DNA of 64,000 bases from Symbiodinium natans (GCA_905221605.1 CAJNDS010000979.1:87001-151000); one strand, 5' to 3'; positions 42,377 through 54,304 are shown, counted from the stretch's first letter. Translations and numbers: made by a program. Notes: a model not told the origin generated them from the letters alone.

Positions 42377-44162
42377 AGGCTAGTACCCCAATATATGCCC
42401 GCCAATCCCAACCTTCGGGAGATGACGCCCCTCGGCCAGCCCGCTGGGCGCTTCTTCGAGCGGCAGCGCGCGCCTGGGCGGCTTGGGGTTTGGGGCTTGG
42501 GGGTTTAGGGTTTAGGGTCTAGGGTTATTGGGGTTCGGGTGATACGGCTTGGGGCTTAGGGTCTAGGGTTTGGGGTTTCGGGTTCAGGATTTGGTGCTTA
42601 GTGGTTAGGGTTTGGGGTTTGGGGTTCAGGGCTTGGGGTTCAGGTGCTCATCGTTTCGGGGCTCAAGCTGGGGAGCTGGCCCTGTTGGAGTTGCAGATCC
42701 CTAAATAACCCAAAAAAGTTTGGGGTTTAGGGTTTCGGGTTTATGGAACCCTTGATGGGGTAAGGTTGTAGAGAGCTTCTCCAGGGTTTCGAGGGTTGAA
42801 GTTACGGGCTTTTGTCTGCCACAAGGCAGTGTTAGAGGCATTTGGGGGTTTGTGGCTTAGGGATTTAGGGCTTGGGGTCTAGGTGTTTGGGGCTTGAGGT
42901 TTCTGTTTTCAGTTCTGGGAAGAAGCCTGTCACCGTGTCCTGCTCCAAATGCTTGACAAGCCCCGACCCCCCCCCCCCCGCCACTAAACCCTCAACCCTC
43001 AACAAAGTTGTTTCAGACAAACAACCCGGAAACGAAAACGTGAGCCAAGAGATGCAATTGTCAATAACTACCTACACCCACCCTAAACCCTGAACCCTAA
43101 ATCCTAAACCCCGAAACCCTCAAGCCAAAAAACGAAAACGTGAGCCAAGACCGGCACGTCCGCTCAGCAGGGTGGCTCGCTGCACACGTTGTGGCGTGGC
43201 TCGAGGGGCCTGGCAGAGGCATCGGATGGGCGTTGGGCTTCTCTAAGGTTGGAACTAAGGGCCCTTGGTACGCGGTTTAGGGTTTAGGGTAATTGGTAAT
43301 TAGGGGTTGGGGTTTAGGATGGTCCCGTACCCTTGTTTATCGGGGTCCGAGGTCGTATGGGCCCTTCTTATATGTAGTGGGTGTGAAGGTTATCAAGGGC
43401 ACACATTTTGGAACCCTGGCCTCGGGCCATTGGGGTGCTAAGCCTCCCTGGGCTTAAATCCCAAACTCTCCTGGTGTACAATTAAAAGTATCGTTGCTAG
43501 AGGGTAGATGGAGGGCTCTGGCTAGGGTTTGATGATTTGGGAATCTAGTCTCTCTCTCTCTCTCTCTCTCTCGCTTTTTGGGGTGAACAGCATAAGCAGG
43601 CAAGCATGATCCTGGAAGGAGAGGACAGTAAGGAATGAGCTGCTTCTTTTTTTGAGTCATATCGACCCCAGCGAGGTTCATGCCAATACCGTAGTGGTTT
43701 ATGAACAAGAACTACGTAGTTGTCCAGTAGCCTAGGGAAGTGAAGAATAATCTTTTAAGATTATACAGGGATTCACAGGTTACCTACCCTCCTTTTTGCG
43801 AATAAGAACTATAGCTGTCCGGGAAAGTTCAGGCACAGGCCTGCCCTTGCCTTTGTGTATGTTTCACTCGTTCCGGAAGGCACCCTCACCTGCAGACCAG
43901 ACACTAAACCCCGGAACGACCCTGAAACCCTACATCCCTCAGCCTCTGAACCTTCAGTTCAAGCCTTGCCAGAGATCGGAGCTCAGATTTTGGATGCTGG
44001 CTCAGGGGCTAGGGTCTGTTAAGGAGGTGTCTCAAGCTACATGGGTTTTGTGGTTGACCCCTCTTGTCTGGGAAACCAATCACGGCACCTTGCCATCACA
44101 ACTCACTGAAACCACCCGAAAGCCCAAACGTCCATCAAAATCTTAGGGTTTAGGGGTTAGGG
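42377..44162. other. Gene-free stretch
   Basis: Eroded G-rich words with TTTGGGG and TTCGGGG (42480-42660), C-rich words (42975-43130), a (CT)n run (43547-43572), unique sequence (43580-44120). Open frames at 43454-43708 and 43796-44146 lack recognisable features and are not called. Confidence 0.5.
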
Positions 44163-44222
44163 TTTAGGGTTTAGAGTTTAGGGTTTAGGGTTTAGGGTTT
44201 AGGGTTTAGGGTTTAGGGTTTA
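44163..44222 (+). repeat. TTTAGGG array
   Basis: About nine units. Confidence 0.85.
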
Positions 44223-44503
44223 GAACCCCAACCCAGGCTCCCCACAAGTACATTGTGAGCCAACCCTCTGGACAAACACATCCACTAAAACATGAAAGCC
44301 AACAAAAACAACCAAAGACAGACGCCTGAGAAAAGACCGCCATCAAACCCAAGCCTCTCTTAAACACCTTCAAAACAGCAGACCCTGACCAAGCCTCCCT
44401 TAAACACCTTAAACAGCAGACCCTGAAACAAGCAACCAACCAAATTCACCTTCCAGCATCTTCGAGAGATGTTTTTTTTCAGAATGCTACAGAGCCCAAA
44501 CCG

Positions 44504-44524
44504 CCCCCCCCCCCCCCCCCCCCC
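44504..44524 (-). repeat. 21-nt poly-C run
   Basis: Uninterrupted C21 in otherwise unique sequence. The flanking stretch (44223-44578) holds no array and no gene I can support. Confidence 0.9.
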
Positions 44525-44578
44525 TCGTTGTGGCCTCGACAACTGAGGGCCGCCTGCAAGGTACTATGAGGCATAGAA

Positions 44579-44687
44579 CCCTAAGGGTCCATGTCCCGAA
44601 CTATCATATACTTGGGCCGCAAAGTCCCTATGTAGCAAGTACGTTAAGGCCCAAGTATTCCCTATTTAGGTACATGGGCCCTTAGGG
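44579..44687 (+). mobile_element. TIR element, family III
   Basis: 109 bp, CCCTAAGGGTCCATG ... CATGGGCCCTTAGGG, with the internal AAGTCCCTATGTAGCAAGTA and AAGGCCCAAGTATTCCCTAT of the family. Confidence 0.75.
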
Positions 44688-44724
44688 GAACCATAGAATT
44701 GGCCCCCTAGCACTTTCTGAACAC

Positions 44725-44840
44725 CTAGACCCAGAAGAAGCCTAGGAATAACATCGGTACCCTTTACCCTTTTTCGGTTTCAAGGGGCTTCTAAGGAAAC
44801 CCAAGCCCAAACAACGGGAATATGGGCCTACTCTGGGTGG
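44725..44840 (+). mobile_element. TIR element, family V
   Basis: CTAGACCCAGAAGAAGCC ... TATGGGCCTACTCTGGGT, core CCCTTTTTCGGTTTCAAGGG. About 116 bp. Confidence 0.65.
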
Positions 44841-45310
44841 TCGACAATATTCCTGGATATGTGCCTCTTCAACCACAAAAAGGAACAACGTAAGGGATGT
44901 TAGAAGGGCCTGCCCAGAGAGGGAGTTCTTTCAGCAATCCGGAGCCTTACACACTGCAGACCCTAAACCCTAAACCCTAAACCCCAAACCCTAAACCCTA
45001 AACTGCAGTGAGTGATTCAGAGGATGGTCGCTTGTGGGTTCTTAGTCTTGGGGTCGCGTTTGTAGGCAGAGTCGCCTCCGTAGTTAGAGGGCTCCTTACC
45101 TAAGTGCCAACAAGTTTAGTGTTTAGGGTTTAGGGTTTAGAGTTTAGGGTTCAACAAAAAAACGAGTTTGGGGCTCTGATACCTCTACGGCTGACCCTAA
45201 ACCCCAAAACCAGACCCAATTCGGACCCTCGTCAAAACCTGACAAGCCTACGCAGAAGATGGGCGGTGAACATGACAAACTCTTTCTTTCGAGCATCCCT
45301 CACGAACAAA
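44841..45310. other. Gene-free, short arrays
   Basis: C-rich array at about 44957-45003 and G-rich at about 45117-45152; the rest unique. Confidence 0.55.
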
Positions 45311-45413
45311 CTTACTGCTGGTTAGTAGGGAATGGGGGGAATGAGGTACCCTTTCTAGTCCCTTAAAGGGTATATGTAGTCTACTTCCCCATTTCCTGCT
45401 GCCCAACAGTAAG
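45311..45413. mobile_element. TIR element, family I, with CAAA duplication
   Basis: CTTACTGCTGGTTAGTAGGG ... AACAGTAAG, 103 bp, imperfect inverted arms. Flanked by CAAA at 45307-45310 and 45414-45417, a likely 4 bp target duplication. Confidence 0.78.
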
Positions 45414-45605
45414 CAAATGAGCAGCTTAGTCCGACTCAAAAATGGGACGGCCCTTCCTCTTGGATCAGCAAGATGTGTCAAAGAAGGTCTAGCAGGAGGG
45501 CTTTAAGATTAGGATTAAGCCCTCACCCCTAAACCCTAAACTCTAAACCCTAAACCCTGTAGTGTAGACGGTTCCCGACCGCTGTCGCCCCCCTCTCTCA
45601 GGATA

Positions 45606-45722
45606 GTTTCATGGTCCCTTCGTATGGGCCCTAAAAAGGGGACCCTTATATACCCTGTATATACCCTGTACAACCCAAGGGCCCATACTTCAGAACCCTT
45701 CAAAGAGGGCAAGGGAACCCTA
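45606..45722. mobile_element. Possible TIR element (GGGCCCATACTTC type)
   Basis: GGTCCCTTCGTATGGGCCCT at the left and AAGGGCCCATACTTCAGAAC at the right are imperfect complements. A similar right part occurs at about 54358-54410. Confidence 0.4.
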
Positions 45723-45784
45723 AACCCTAAACCCCAAACCCCAAACCCTAAACCCCAAACCCCAAACCCTAAACCCTAAACCCT
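45723..45784 (-). repeat. CCCTAAA / CCCCAAA array
   Basis: About nine units with two CCCCAAACCCCAAACCCTAAA triplet periods. Confidence 0.85.
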
Positions 45785-45904
45785 ACCTACATGTTACGGG
45801 CCCATGAAGCTACCCTTAGATCCTCCTCCCTCCGGCCGCAGCTTGCCTATCCAACAGCCAGCGCTCCATGTCCAAGCGCTGTGCCTGCAGCAAGGCGGGG
45901 GTTT

Positions 45905-46030
45905 AGAGTTTGGGGCTTTAGGGGTTTGGGGGTTTAGGGGTTTGGGGGTTTAGGGGTTTGGGGGTTTAGGGTTTTAGGGTTTTAGGGGTTTAGGGGTTTA
46001 GGGCTTAGGCGTTTAGGGTTTAGGGCCTAG
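45905..46030 (+). repeat. Alternating TTTAGGGG/TTTGGGGG dimer array
   Basis: A 16-mer made of TTTAGGGG plus TTTGGGGG is repeated about three times (45920-45968), followed by TTTTAGGG and TTTAGGGG units. Confidence 0.8.
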
Positions 46031-46149
46031 GTTTGATTAAAGGTTAGGGCTTTGGTATTGTGTTCCTTGGGCTCCAAACCTTCATCGCCTCCTTTAACCT
46101 CCGTCCCTCCTCCTCCCGCAACAAATGCGAAGCCCGGAATGATCGTGGT

Positions 46150-46206
46150 TTAGGGTTTAGGGTTTAGGGTTTAGGGTTTAGGGTTTAGGGTTTAGGGTTT
46201 AGGGCC
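46150..46206 (+). repeat. TTTAGGG array
   Basis: About eight perfect units. Confidence 0.9.
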
Positions 46207-46698
46207 TAGGGGCTGTCAGGCAAACCAGCAAGATCCATACGGAAGGATTGAAGAAACCTTGCGAGCGGGGTTGTGAAAGTGATGATTCCCACGGGGGGTC
46301 TCTGATTCTAGTTTCTTTAAAATAGCCTCCCTTACTGGATGGCCTAAACCCGAAACCCTAAACCCTAAACCCTAAGGCCGCTAGGATCCTCTAAACAAAA
46401 ATCCTGAATAGGATCCTCTTGACCCCAATGAGGGAAAATATGGAACATCCCAAGGGCCTACCAAGCTTACACACGGACCAGTGCACAAACTTACATGTAT
46501 CTTCAACACTCGAAAGAAGAATCCCGACGCGGAACAAGCCCAGCGCTTATAGTATAGGCCGATTGGAGCCACGGATGAAGAAACGGAGTCTGAATTCGGA
46601 ACAGCCGACCATGTCAACCCATTACCATCCAAACCCATTCAAGCTTACCCATTCAAGCTTAAGCAGCCATGACTCGTGAAGGCTGAGCTAGACCCATA
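46207..46698. other. Gene-free stretch
   Basis: Unique sequence, short CCCTAAA patch at 46347-46376. A phrase at 46418-46460 (CCCCAATGAGGGAAAATATGG, then ACATCCC) is echoed at 53328-53380, a possible further repeat family. No gene supported. Confidence 0.5.
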
Positions 46699-46780
46699 AC
46701 CCAGAGGGTCCATCGGAAATAGCAAATTAGGGCTTTGGGTTCCTACTTCCATAGTAGTACTACAAATGGACCCTCTGGGT
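46699..46780. mobile_element. TIR element, family VII
   Basis: 82 bp with perfect 15 bp termini ACCCAGAGGGTCCAT / ATGGACCCTCTGGGT. Single copy in this window. Confidence 0.65.
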
Positions 46781-46969
46781 AAGCTCATGTCTTAGTGCTT
46801 CCACGTGCCTGAGTGAAGATGGCGCTCAGCACGCGCTGACGCCTTTTGAGCGCTTGCTGGGATCGGGATCGTCACATGGTGTGACCTGTTTAGAGGGTAC
46901 ATGTACGCATGTGGTATAAACTTGGGCCTTGAATGGGTTCCAATATAGTGGCTTTAGGGGCCAAAGCAT

Positions 46970-47084
46970 CTAGACCCGAGAGTAAACTGGAAATAAGAAG
47001 GGTGCCCTTTTTGGTTTAACGGGGCTTATATTATGGGAAACTAAACCCCCCAAAACGGGAATAAGACCCCACTCCGGGTCCTAG
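46970..47084 (+). mobile_element. TIR element, family V
   Basis: 115 bp, CTAGACCCGAGAGTAA ... CCACTCCGGGTCCTAG, core GGTGCCCTTTTTGGTTTAAC. Confidence 0.75.
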
Positions 47085-47284
47085 GTATATAGTATATAAG
47101 TACATGAACCTAACCAAGGCAAAAACAGGTCGTGCTTTGGGATTCCAAAGCAGTAAGCAGACCCAACAGGCTTACAGTTCATCTACGCAGGTTAACGTCG
47201 TGATGAGGGTTTGGGGTTGCCTCAGGGTCCTCGATTTGGAGGGTCGAAACTCGCGTGGTCGAGGCTTTCAAGAGGAGCCGTTGA

Positions 47285-47387
47285 GGGATGTTTCCCCTGA
47301 TACTAAGAGTCCTTCATAGGGATTATAGTACCCACTATTATCATCTCTATGAAGGACTCCGACTGTCAGTATAGCGAAGAACATCCC
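47285..47387. mobile_element. TIR element, family IV
   Basis: 103 bp: GGGATGTTTCCCCTGATACT ... AAGAACATCCC, with internal complementary AGAGTCCTTCATAGGGAT / TCTCTATGAAGGACTCC. Confidence 0.75.
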
Positions 47388-47572
47388 AAAATCTCAGGGC
47401 TTCAAAGTCTAGGGAGGAAAGTTTCCCGTCTGGGGAAATTGGGGTTCCAGACCTCGCCGCGCTTGTAGGGTTTCGGGTTTAGGGTTTAGGGTTTAGGGTC
47501 CTAAGAACCAACTCACCGGAGGAACCTAACAGCGGTTCCGGGTACAGAGAGCTCTCGGGATGTGGCTATCCC

Positions 47573-47642
47573 TAAACCCTAAACCCTAAACCCTAAACCC
47601 TAAACCCTAAACCCTAAACCCTAAACCCTAAACCCTAAACCC
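47573..47642 (-). repeat. CCCTAAA array
   Basis: About ten perfect units; a G-rich array of about seven units follows at 47767-47815. Confidence 0.9.
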
Positions 47643-47815
47643 ATACGAGGCCCTAAGCCCAAGAATGCCCAAATTGTGCTGGGGTGAGAGTCGCCGGCAC
47701 CAACATCCCTCAAGCCCAAACTTCGAAACAAAGTTGAGCCCGGATGTAACTTGAAAAAAGACAAACGGTTTAGGGTTTAGGGTTTAGGGTTTAGGGTTTA
47801 GGGTTTAGGGTTCAG

Positions 47816-48291
47816 GGTCCATGAGGGCTTAACCCAATCATAAAAAACTTCAGAATAGATATGGCCGGCGGCCGGAGTTAACTGATCACGGTCTTTAAAT
47901 GACAATGGGTTGCTTCAACTGGTTGCGAAGATTTTAACCCCCGAGCCCAATGTGTAACGAAGGCAGAAGGCATTGAACTTACGCCCATTCAAACTCTCAA
48001 AGGCCTGGAACCTTTAGGGTTTTGGCTTTAGGGTTTGCCTCCTCGGGCCTTTACAAATCTAAAGATCAATTGCCGGCCGGAGTTTAAAAGCAAAAACAAG
48101 TCCGGATAGAAAAGTGCTTACATAGATTGAAAGTTACATCCGGCGCGATTTGCATTGACAAAACGGAAATACGGACCTGACTTCACACGAAGGGGTTGAA
48201 ATAAGGTGCCCCACGGAAGAGACCTGGAAAACTAAAATCTGAGGTAGCCGAACCAAACGCCAAACAGACCCTAAAGGTCATAAGTACATAA
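47816..48291. other. Gene-free stretch
   Basis: Unique sequence, AT-richer, containing the dyad GGCCGGCGGCCGG at about 47862. Nothing coding recognised. Confidence 0.5.
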
Positions 48292-48400
48292 CCCTAAGGG
48301 TCCATGTACCTAAATAAGGAATACTTGGACCTTAACGTACCTCCTATAAAGGGACTTTGGGGCCCAAGTACATAATACTGAGGTACATGGACCCTTAGGG
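48292..48400 (-). mobile_element. TIR element, family III, with ATAA duplication
   Basis: 109 bp, CCCTAAGGGTCCATGTACCT ... GGTACATGGACCCTTAGGG. The interior is inverted relative to the copies at 32812 and 44579. Flanked by ATAA at 48288-48291 and 48401-48404, a likely 4 bp target duplication. Confidence 0.82.
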
Positions 48401-49709
48401 ATAAGGTTATAGGCCTACAGTTTTTGCACTGGGGGGGGGGCCTCATGGGGCTTCGGGTTATACGTAGCTACGGACCTGACAGGTGGCAAGATTATGGGGC
48501 TCTTGGGGTAGAGGGTCATACACCTGTTTGGGGGCTTGTAGGGCCCTAGGTTTAGGGTTTAGGGTTTAGGGCTTAGGGCTTAGGGCTTAGGGTGGCTTCA
48601 GGGTTCACCCCGGCACCAACATCCCCACGCCGACCACAAGCAGCACCCGTGCCTTGGCTTGTCAAGCCTCACGAAGCGCGCCAGGGTTTAGGGTTTAGGG
48701 TTTAGGGTTTAGGGTTTCGGGTTTAGGGTTTGGGGTTTAGGGTTTAGGGTTTAGGGTTTAGGGTTAACACAGGAGCCTAAATGGTTGCCAATACTACTCC
48801 CCTATACACCAATAACACTATCACACAAACTACCCAAAGCTGCTCTAATTTAATGCCTAAAATTCCGAACCTCAAACCACCCCGACCTCAAATCACCATG
48901 TCATAAAAGACCTTATATTGTGTGGACTTAGGGTGTTGGGGTTCAGGGCGTCCATACTGAACTTGGAACCCTAGCGAAAAACACATTTTTAGCGCACCCA
49001 GCAGTTAAGAATCCCTAAGGCGTGAGGGTTTCGGGCATGCAAGGTGGGGTTTGAGGTTTAGGACTTGGAAAGTGGGCCAGAGGCCCCCAACACACGCAGA
49101 CAACAACCCTAACAGCTAAACCCGAAATCACCAGGCCCTCACGGCCTGAAAAAAAACAACATCCGAGTCCGCAGCTTCTGCAATAGCATGTAGAGCTTGG
49201 GCAAGAACCTGCAGGGCGGAGCCACTTGGAGGGATGAAACGTAGTATGAGCCAGCATAGGCAAGCATGAGCGTCTATGATGTATGAGCAGGCATGCTTGC
49301 ATGTGCACATCTGAAACTGTTTACATGTATATATGTATATATATATATATATTTATATTTATATTTATATTTATATTATACATACAGTTCTATACACACA
49401 TATGCTCATTTGCATTTGTTTATTTACATCATCCTTGTGAGAGAAACAGGCAGACAAACAAACAGGCATGCATACATCAAGGACTTACATACATGCGTAT
49501 GCGCGTACATGCATACTTCATGCGGACGGGTGCACATGCAAACACACATGCATACACGCGTACATACGACCTGCACGCATCAAGTCCTCCATGTGTGCAC
49601 CGAGGCCGCGTAAGGTTTAGGATTTCGTGAGATGCAGTCTTCTTCAGCTCCCTAAATCCTACCGAGTCCCTGCAACTAATGCAGCCCCTTGCATTCGGCG
49701 CCTGTCTTC
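48401..49709. other. Gene-free stretch
   Basis: G-rich array at 48550-48590 and 48683-48767; unique sequence; a TA/TTTATA microsatellite at about 49330-49385; a CATACA-rich stretch to about 49570. Open frames at 49283-49630 follow the microsatellite and are not called. Confidence 0.55.
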
Positions 49710-49823
49710 CTAGACCCGAGAGTGACCGAGAAATCTAAAATAAGGGTGCCCTTTTTGGATTCACGGAGCTTAAAAGGTAGCCTGACGCCCCCAAAAGGCA
49801 ACAAGGGCCTACTCTGGGTATAG
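49710..49823 (+). mobile_element. TIR element, family V
   Basis: 114 bp, CTAGACCCGAGAGTGACC ... GGGCCTACTCTGGGTATAG, core GGTGCCCTTTTTGG. It directly abuts a family VI element. Confidence 0.75.
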
Positions 49824-49824
49824 T

Positions 49825-49937
49825 CTACTATTTGCTTAAGAACCCCAAAAGAATAACAAACAAATCAGAACCCCTATGTTACCCTTCATATAAGGAAGAA
49901 GAATTTTCGTGTTTTGGAGCTCTTAAGCAATGAGTAG
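49825..49937. mobile_element. TIR element, family VI
   Basis: CTACTATTTGCTTAAGAACC and a right arm ending TCTTAAGCAATGAGTAG, imperfect complements. Confidence 0.7.
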
Positions 49938-50121
49938 TAGTGAGTTAGGGACACGCAGTCTTCTTTCAGCGCCCTGAGTCCTACCGAGTCCCGCACTGCA
50001 ACTAAGGGGTTGAGGGTTTAGGGTTTAGGGTTTGGGGTTTAGGGTTCAGGGTTTAGGGTTGAGGGTTCAGGATGTCGGGGCAACTCCTCAAAAGTTGTGA
50101 TACCTTCGAAGCCCACACCTT

Positions 50122-50223
50122 GGGATGTCCCCCTTTATACTTACAGTCCTTAGTAGGGGTTACTAGTAGAGGGTACTATAATCCCTACTGAGGACTGTAA
50201 GTCAGCATGAAGGGGAACATCCC
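50122..50223. mobile_element. TIR element, family IV
   Basis: GGGATGTCCCCCTTTATACT ... AAGGGGAACATCCC with inner complementary TACAGTCCTTAGTAGGG / CCCTACTGAGGACTGTA; 102 bp. Confidence 0.8.
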
Positions 50224-50779
50224 AGCCCACGGTCCCTTAGGAGTTTAGGGCTTCAGCCCACAGACCTGGGTGCATGGGTCGTCGGCCCGAAGCCCGAAAA
50301 AGGTTTAGGGTTTAGGGTTTAGGGTTTAGGGTTTAGGCTTACGGCAACCCCGTAGCCCAAACCCTTAAACCCTAAACCCCTAAACCCGAAGCCCCCAAAA
50401 ACCCTAAACCCAAAAACTCTACACCCCAAAACCCTAAACCCCAACCCCCCCCCCCCCCCCCCAACAAAACCGCTCAACCCTTTGCAGCGGCTCCTCCGGG
50501 ATGAATTTTGTAGCTTCGAACCTCTCAGGAGGCGAAGCTGAGGGTGGAGGACCGGGGGGGATCTTCGGAAGTTGGGTTTTAGGGATTAGGGTTTCAGGGA
50601 GTAGGGCTTTGCCGACCCTAAGCCCTTTCCCCTAGGCCCTAAACCCTTTTCCCTAAAGCATGTAGGTAGGGGTTCAGGCTTTCTGGCTTAGGGTTGAGGG
50701 TGGTTGTCAGTCGGATGGCCCTGGCGCCTTCTGAGATTCATGGGTTGCGGGCTTTTGGAGTTGGGAGCTTGGGGTTGAG
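50224..50779. other. Gene-free, short arrays and poly-C
   Basis: G-rich array at about 50304-50335, C-rich words at 50350-50440, an 18-nt C run (50445-50462), then unique sequence. Confidence 0.55.
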
Positions 50780-51024
50780 TAGGGTTTAGGTGTTAGGGTT
50801 AGGGTTTAGGGTTTAGGGTTTAGGGTTTAGGGTTTAGGGTTTAGGGTTTAGGGTTTAGGGTTTAGGGTTTAGAGTTTAGGGTTTAGAGTTTAGGGTTTAG
50901 GGTTTAGGGTTTAGGTTTTAGGGTTAGGGCTTAGGGCTTAGGGCTTAGGGCTTAGGGCTTAGGGCTTAGGGCTTAGGGCTTAGGGTTTAGGGTTTAGGGT
51001 TAGGGTTTAGGGTTGAGGTTTCAG
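50780..51024 (+). repeat. TTTAGGG array containing CTTAGGG block
   Basis: About 34 units. A pure block of about eight CTTAGGG units (50926-50985) is embedded between TTTAGGG blocks, indicating local amplification of one variant. Confidence 0.93.
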
Positions 51025-52489
51025 GGTTGACTTGAAGTGTCAAGAAGAAAGGTCGGCCTAGAGGAGTGTACCTTTTCGGGTTTAGGGCTTATGGGTGAAT
51101 GAGATGAGTAGGTGCGATGTTTAAGCATTCGGTTTGGGTGGGAGGGGGGGGAAGGGGGGTGTTCAGGGTTTTGAAGGCAGAGACTTTTACTTATGAGAGA
51201 GCGCGGTGCTCAGGGTCTAGGACTTGGGGGTTCGAATGCTTCTCGTTTGTCTTCTTGGGGTGCCGGGGAGGGGGGGGAGGGGGTGGGGGGGGGGGCTTCA
51301 ACAGGTTGTGGGCCTTACTACTATACTGGTAGCAACCTGATGCTTCCCAAAAGGCCGGACCAAAACCATCTTACCAGAAGGGGGGGAGGGGGGGGCTACT
51401 GAACAGCTAGTGGCACTCCTACGCAGGAATCACCAGAGAAGGGAACCTTGGACCCAAGTACCCCAAGAGGTTTTGGAAAACGTCACCCACATGCAACACG
51501 GTAGTGGTGGCCTAAACCCTATAAAACTAGAAACCCCAGACACTACCCTCTCCCTGAACGAAGCTGAGCTCAGGGCTCGCCATTGATCTGCTTCAGTTGC
51601 CGATGCTGCATTCAAGCCTTGGCTTCAGGGGTTGAAATTCACTGAAGAACCTGCAGCCTTCGATTTGCAGGCCCCTAATCCATCCTAAGTCCCCCCAAAC
51701 CCCAAACCCGAATCCCAGCTAGCACCCAAAGAGCGACTTCACTGCACCATGCCTTTATTTCCCCTAAACCCTAAACCCTAAACCCTAAGACCCTAAACCC
51801 TGCATGCTTTTCCCAACTGCAGGCCTATGGCAAAGTCGGTCGCACCAGCTGTGGATTGACACACGGGTGCCCTGCCCTAAGCCCTATAAACCCTGGAATC
51901 CCTACACCCCCAAACCCTAAGCTCTGAGCCCTGAGCTGTTGATTGAGTCCAGGGCGTTTGACTCCCTTCATTCTACTAGACAAGGAGGGGCCCCCTTACT
52001 ATGCTAAGGGACTTGTAACCTACCTTTATAACCCAACTTATGGTCTTCATAACTCTGCTTATAACTAGCGGGGGTCCTCCTGGTAGATCGTTATACGGGA
52101 GTATGGATTCAGGTGCCTTATATCCCCTGATGCAGCCCCTTTTTTAAGGACCATATGGTAGGATATTCCTGACCAAGAAGCAGCAAGTCTAACCCCAAAC
52201 CCTAAACCCAACACCCTAAACTCATACTGGCTTTAGGGGTTCAAGGTGTCTATGCGGGAACCACCAGAAACCCATATCATCCCGCCCTGAGTGTCAGGGT
52301 TTTAGGGTTTAGGGTTTATAGGGTTTGGGGTTTAGGGTTGAGGGTGTGGGGTTTGGGGTTTAGGGGTTTAGGGGTTTAGGGTTTAAAGCCCTAAACCCTA
52401 AACCCTAAACCCCAAACACATTGCTCAAGTCGGCTTGGGCTGTGGCACAACATCGACAACAGCAACAACCTGTGCGAGCAGGCGAGAGT
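51025..52489. other. Gene-free stretch
   Basis: G-rich unique sequence (51120-51300, several G7-G10 runs), unique sequence to 51760, short C-rich patches (51770-51800, 52195-52215), G-rich eroded array (52300-52385). Open frames at 51117-51402 overlap each other in G-rich sequence; not called. Confidence 0.5.
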
Positions 52490-52556
52490 AGGTTTAGGGT
52501 TTAGGGTTTAGGGTTTAGGGTTTAGGGTTTAGGGTTTAGGGTTTAGGGTTTAGGGG
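52490..52556 (+). repeat. TTTAGGG array
   Basis: About nine units. Confidence 0.9.
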
Positions 52557-54304
52557 TTTATTTCGATCCCGAGTAACAAAAGGTCTTTCTCCCAAAACTA
52601 GGGTTCAGGGTGTAGGGTGCAGCGGTTAGGGGTTAGGGTTGAGGGATACTAAGGTCTATACTACTTCTATAGTATGCTAAGCCCATAAACAGGCTATGGG
52701 ATCACTGAAAGACACGTCACTAGGGCCGTAGGGGCACATAAATAATCTGGTCATCAAAAGTCCCTGCGCTTCTGCCAAATATGCAGCCTGTACCTGACGG
52801 TCTGGGGCCTTTGGGGTTTTAGCCCTTCAAAACCCCCAAAAAATGATTGGAAATAATTACGGGGGTGCCGAGTTGACAAATGGTCATATCCGAAGGTTGG
52901 AAGTTCTCACGACTCGGATCCCAAAGAGCTCCGGGGGCCCTGAACCCTAAACCCAAAACCCAAAACCCTAAACCCTAAACCCTAAACCCTGAACCCTAAA
53001 CCCGAAACCCTAAAGCCTTGCTGCCAGCCGAGTGACAACAGGGACAACAACAGCTACATGGAGTGATGTCGACGCCGGAGATCACGCGCACCTGCACGCA
53101 TCACGCCCAAAGCAACCCTGCGGTCAGCCCCCCAGTCCCCAAACCCCTAACCCTAAACCCTGAACCCTAAACCCCTAAACCCTGAACCCTAAACCCTGAA
53201 CCCTAAACCCTAAACCCTGAACCTGAACCCTAAACCCTAAACCCTAAAAGGGTTAAGGGTATGAGGTGTAATGAGGGCTAATCATTCACCAGGATGTCCC
53301 TTAACATCCTCTGATCCATATTTTTGAATATGACCCTCTTGAAAACCAGTAAGGGAAAATAGACAGTGTCCCGAGGGCCTACAGTACCGAGTTCAAGAGC
53401 AACCCCAATTCCCCCAAACAAAGGGTTGGGTGAGTGTTCTGATGTCGAAGGTCAAGACGAAATCGGAATCCCACCCTAAATCCTACACCCCAAATCCCAA
53501 ACCCCAAACCCTAAACCCTAACTTTGTACTCCAGCCCATAGCAAGTTTCAGATTTGGTGTTTATAAGGGGTTTAGGAACCCCTAAACCCTAAATCCTTAA
53601 TCCTAAACCCTAAACCCTGAACCCTACGTAACCTTGAACCTACATGGAATCCTTCACAAAAAGGGGCGTGTTGTCGCGGCCACCCAGCCTGACTGAAGCT
53701 CAAAGACGAAGACCTCGGCCCCCCCCCCCCCCCCCTCACCCTCAATTTGCTTGCTAGGGTTTGGGGTTTCGGGTTTGGGGTCTGGAGTTTAGGGATTAGG
53801 GTTCAGGATGTAGGGTGGAGGGCTTGGGGCTTGCTGCCTAATCGCATCCTCTGAACTGATACACTCCCCAATAACAGCAATAGAGTCCAGACTTCATATA
53901 ACGAAACTCGAACCCACTGATCTTCAACCATTGTGGCACGAGCTATCTCGGTCTTAAGAGCCATGAGTCTGCAGGGCGGGTGACATTCTAGACACACCTT
54001 GTGGCTTGAAAGAACTGGTTCATGGTGCCTGAAGCTTGTCTTCGCCCCTGAACCGGAAACCGGTGCTCTCTCTATGAAAGTATGTACAAGCCCTTAGAAT
54101 TGACCATCTTAAACACAGTCCCCAGCACATGACGACAACCAAATGCCCACTCCCGAAGAGCCGAAAGAGGTTCAAAGAGACGCCGAGTTCCAGGCATGAG
54201 AGCAAGCGACATGGTCATCAGGATACCTGCTTTCAGAAGGGTTTCAAGCATGGGCCCTTATATTTTGGGTCCGTTGTTATATAACCCATGTCTTTACAAT
54301 GTAT

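Noticed and set aside
43796-44146. A 116-residue open frame
   Set aside because: No recognisable motif, ends in repeat words, no paralogue in the window, and not longer than expected for GC-rich non-coding DNA.
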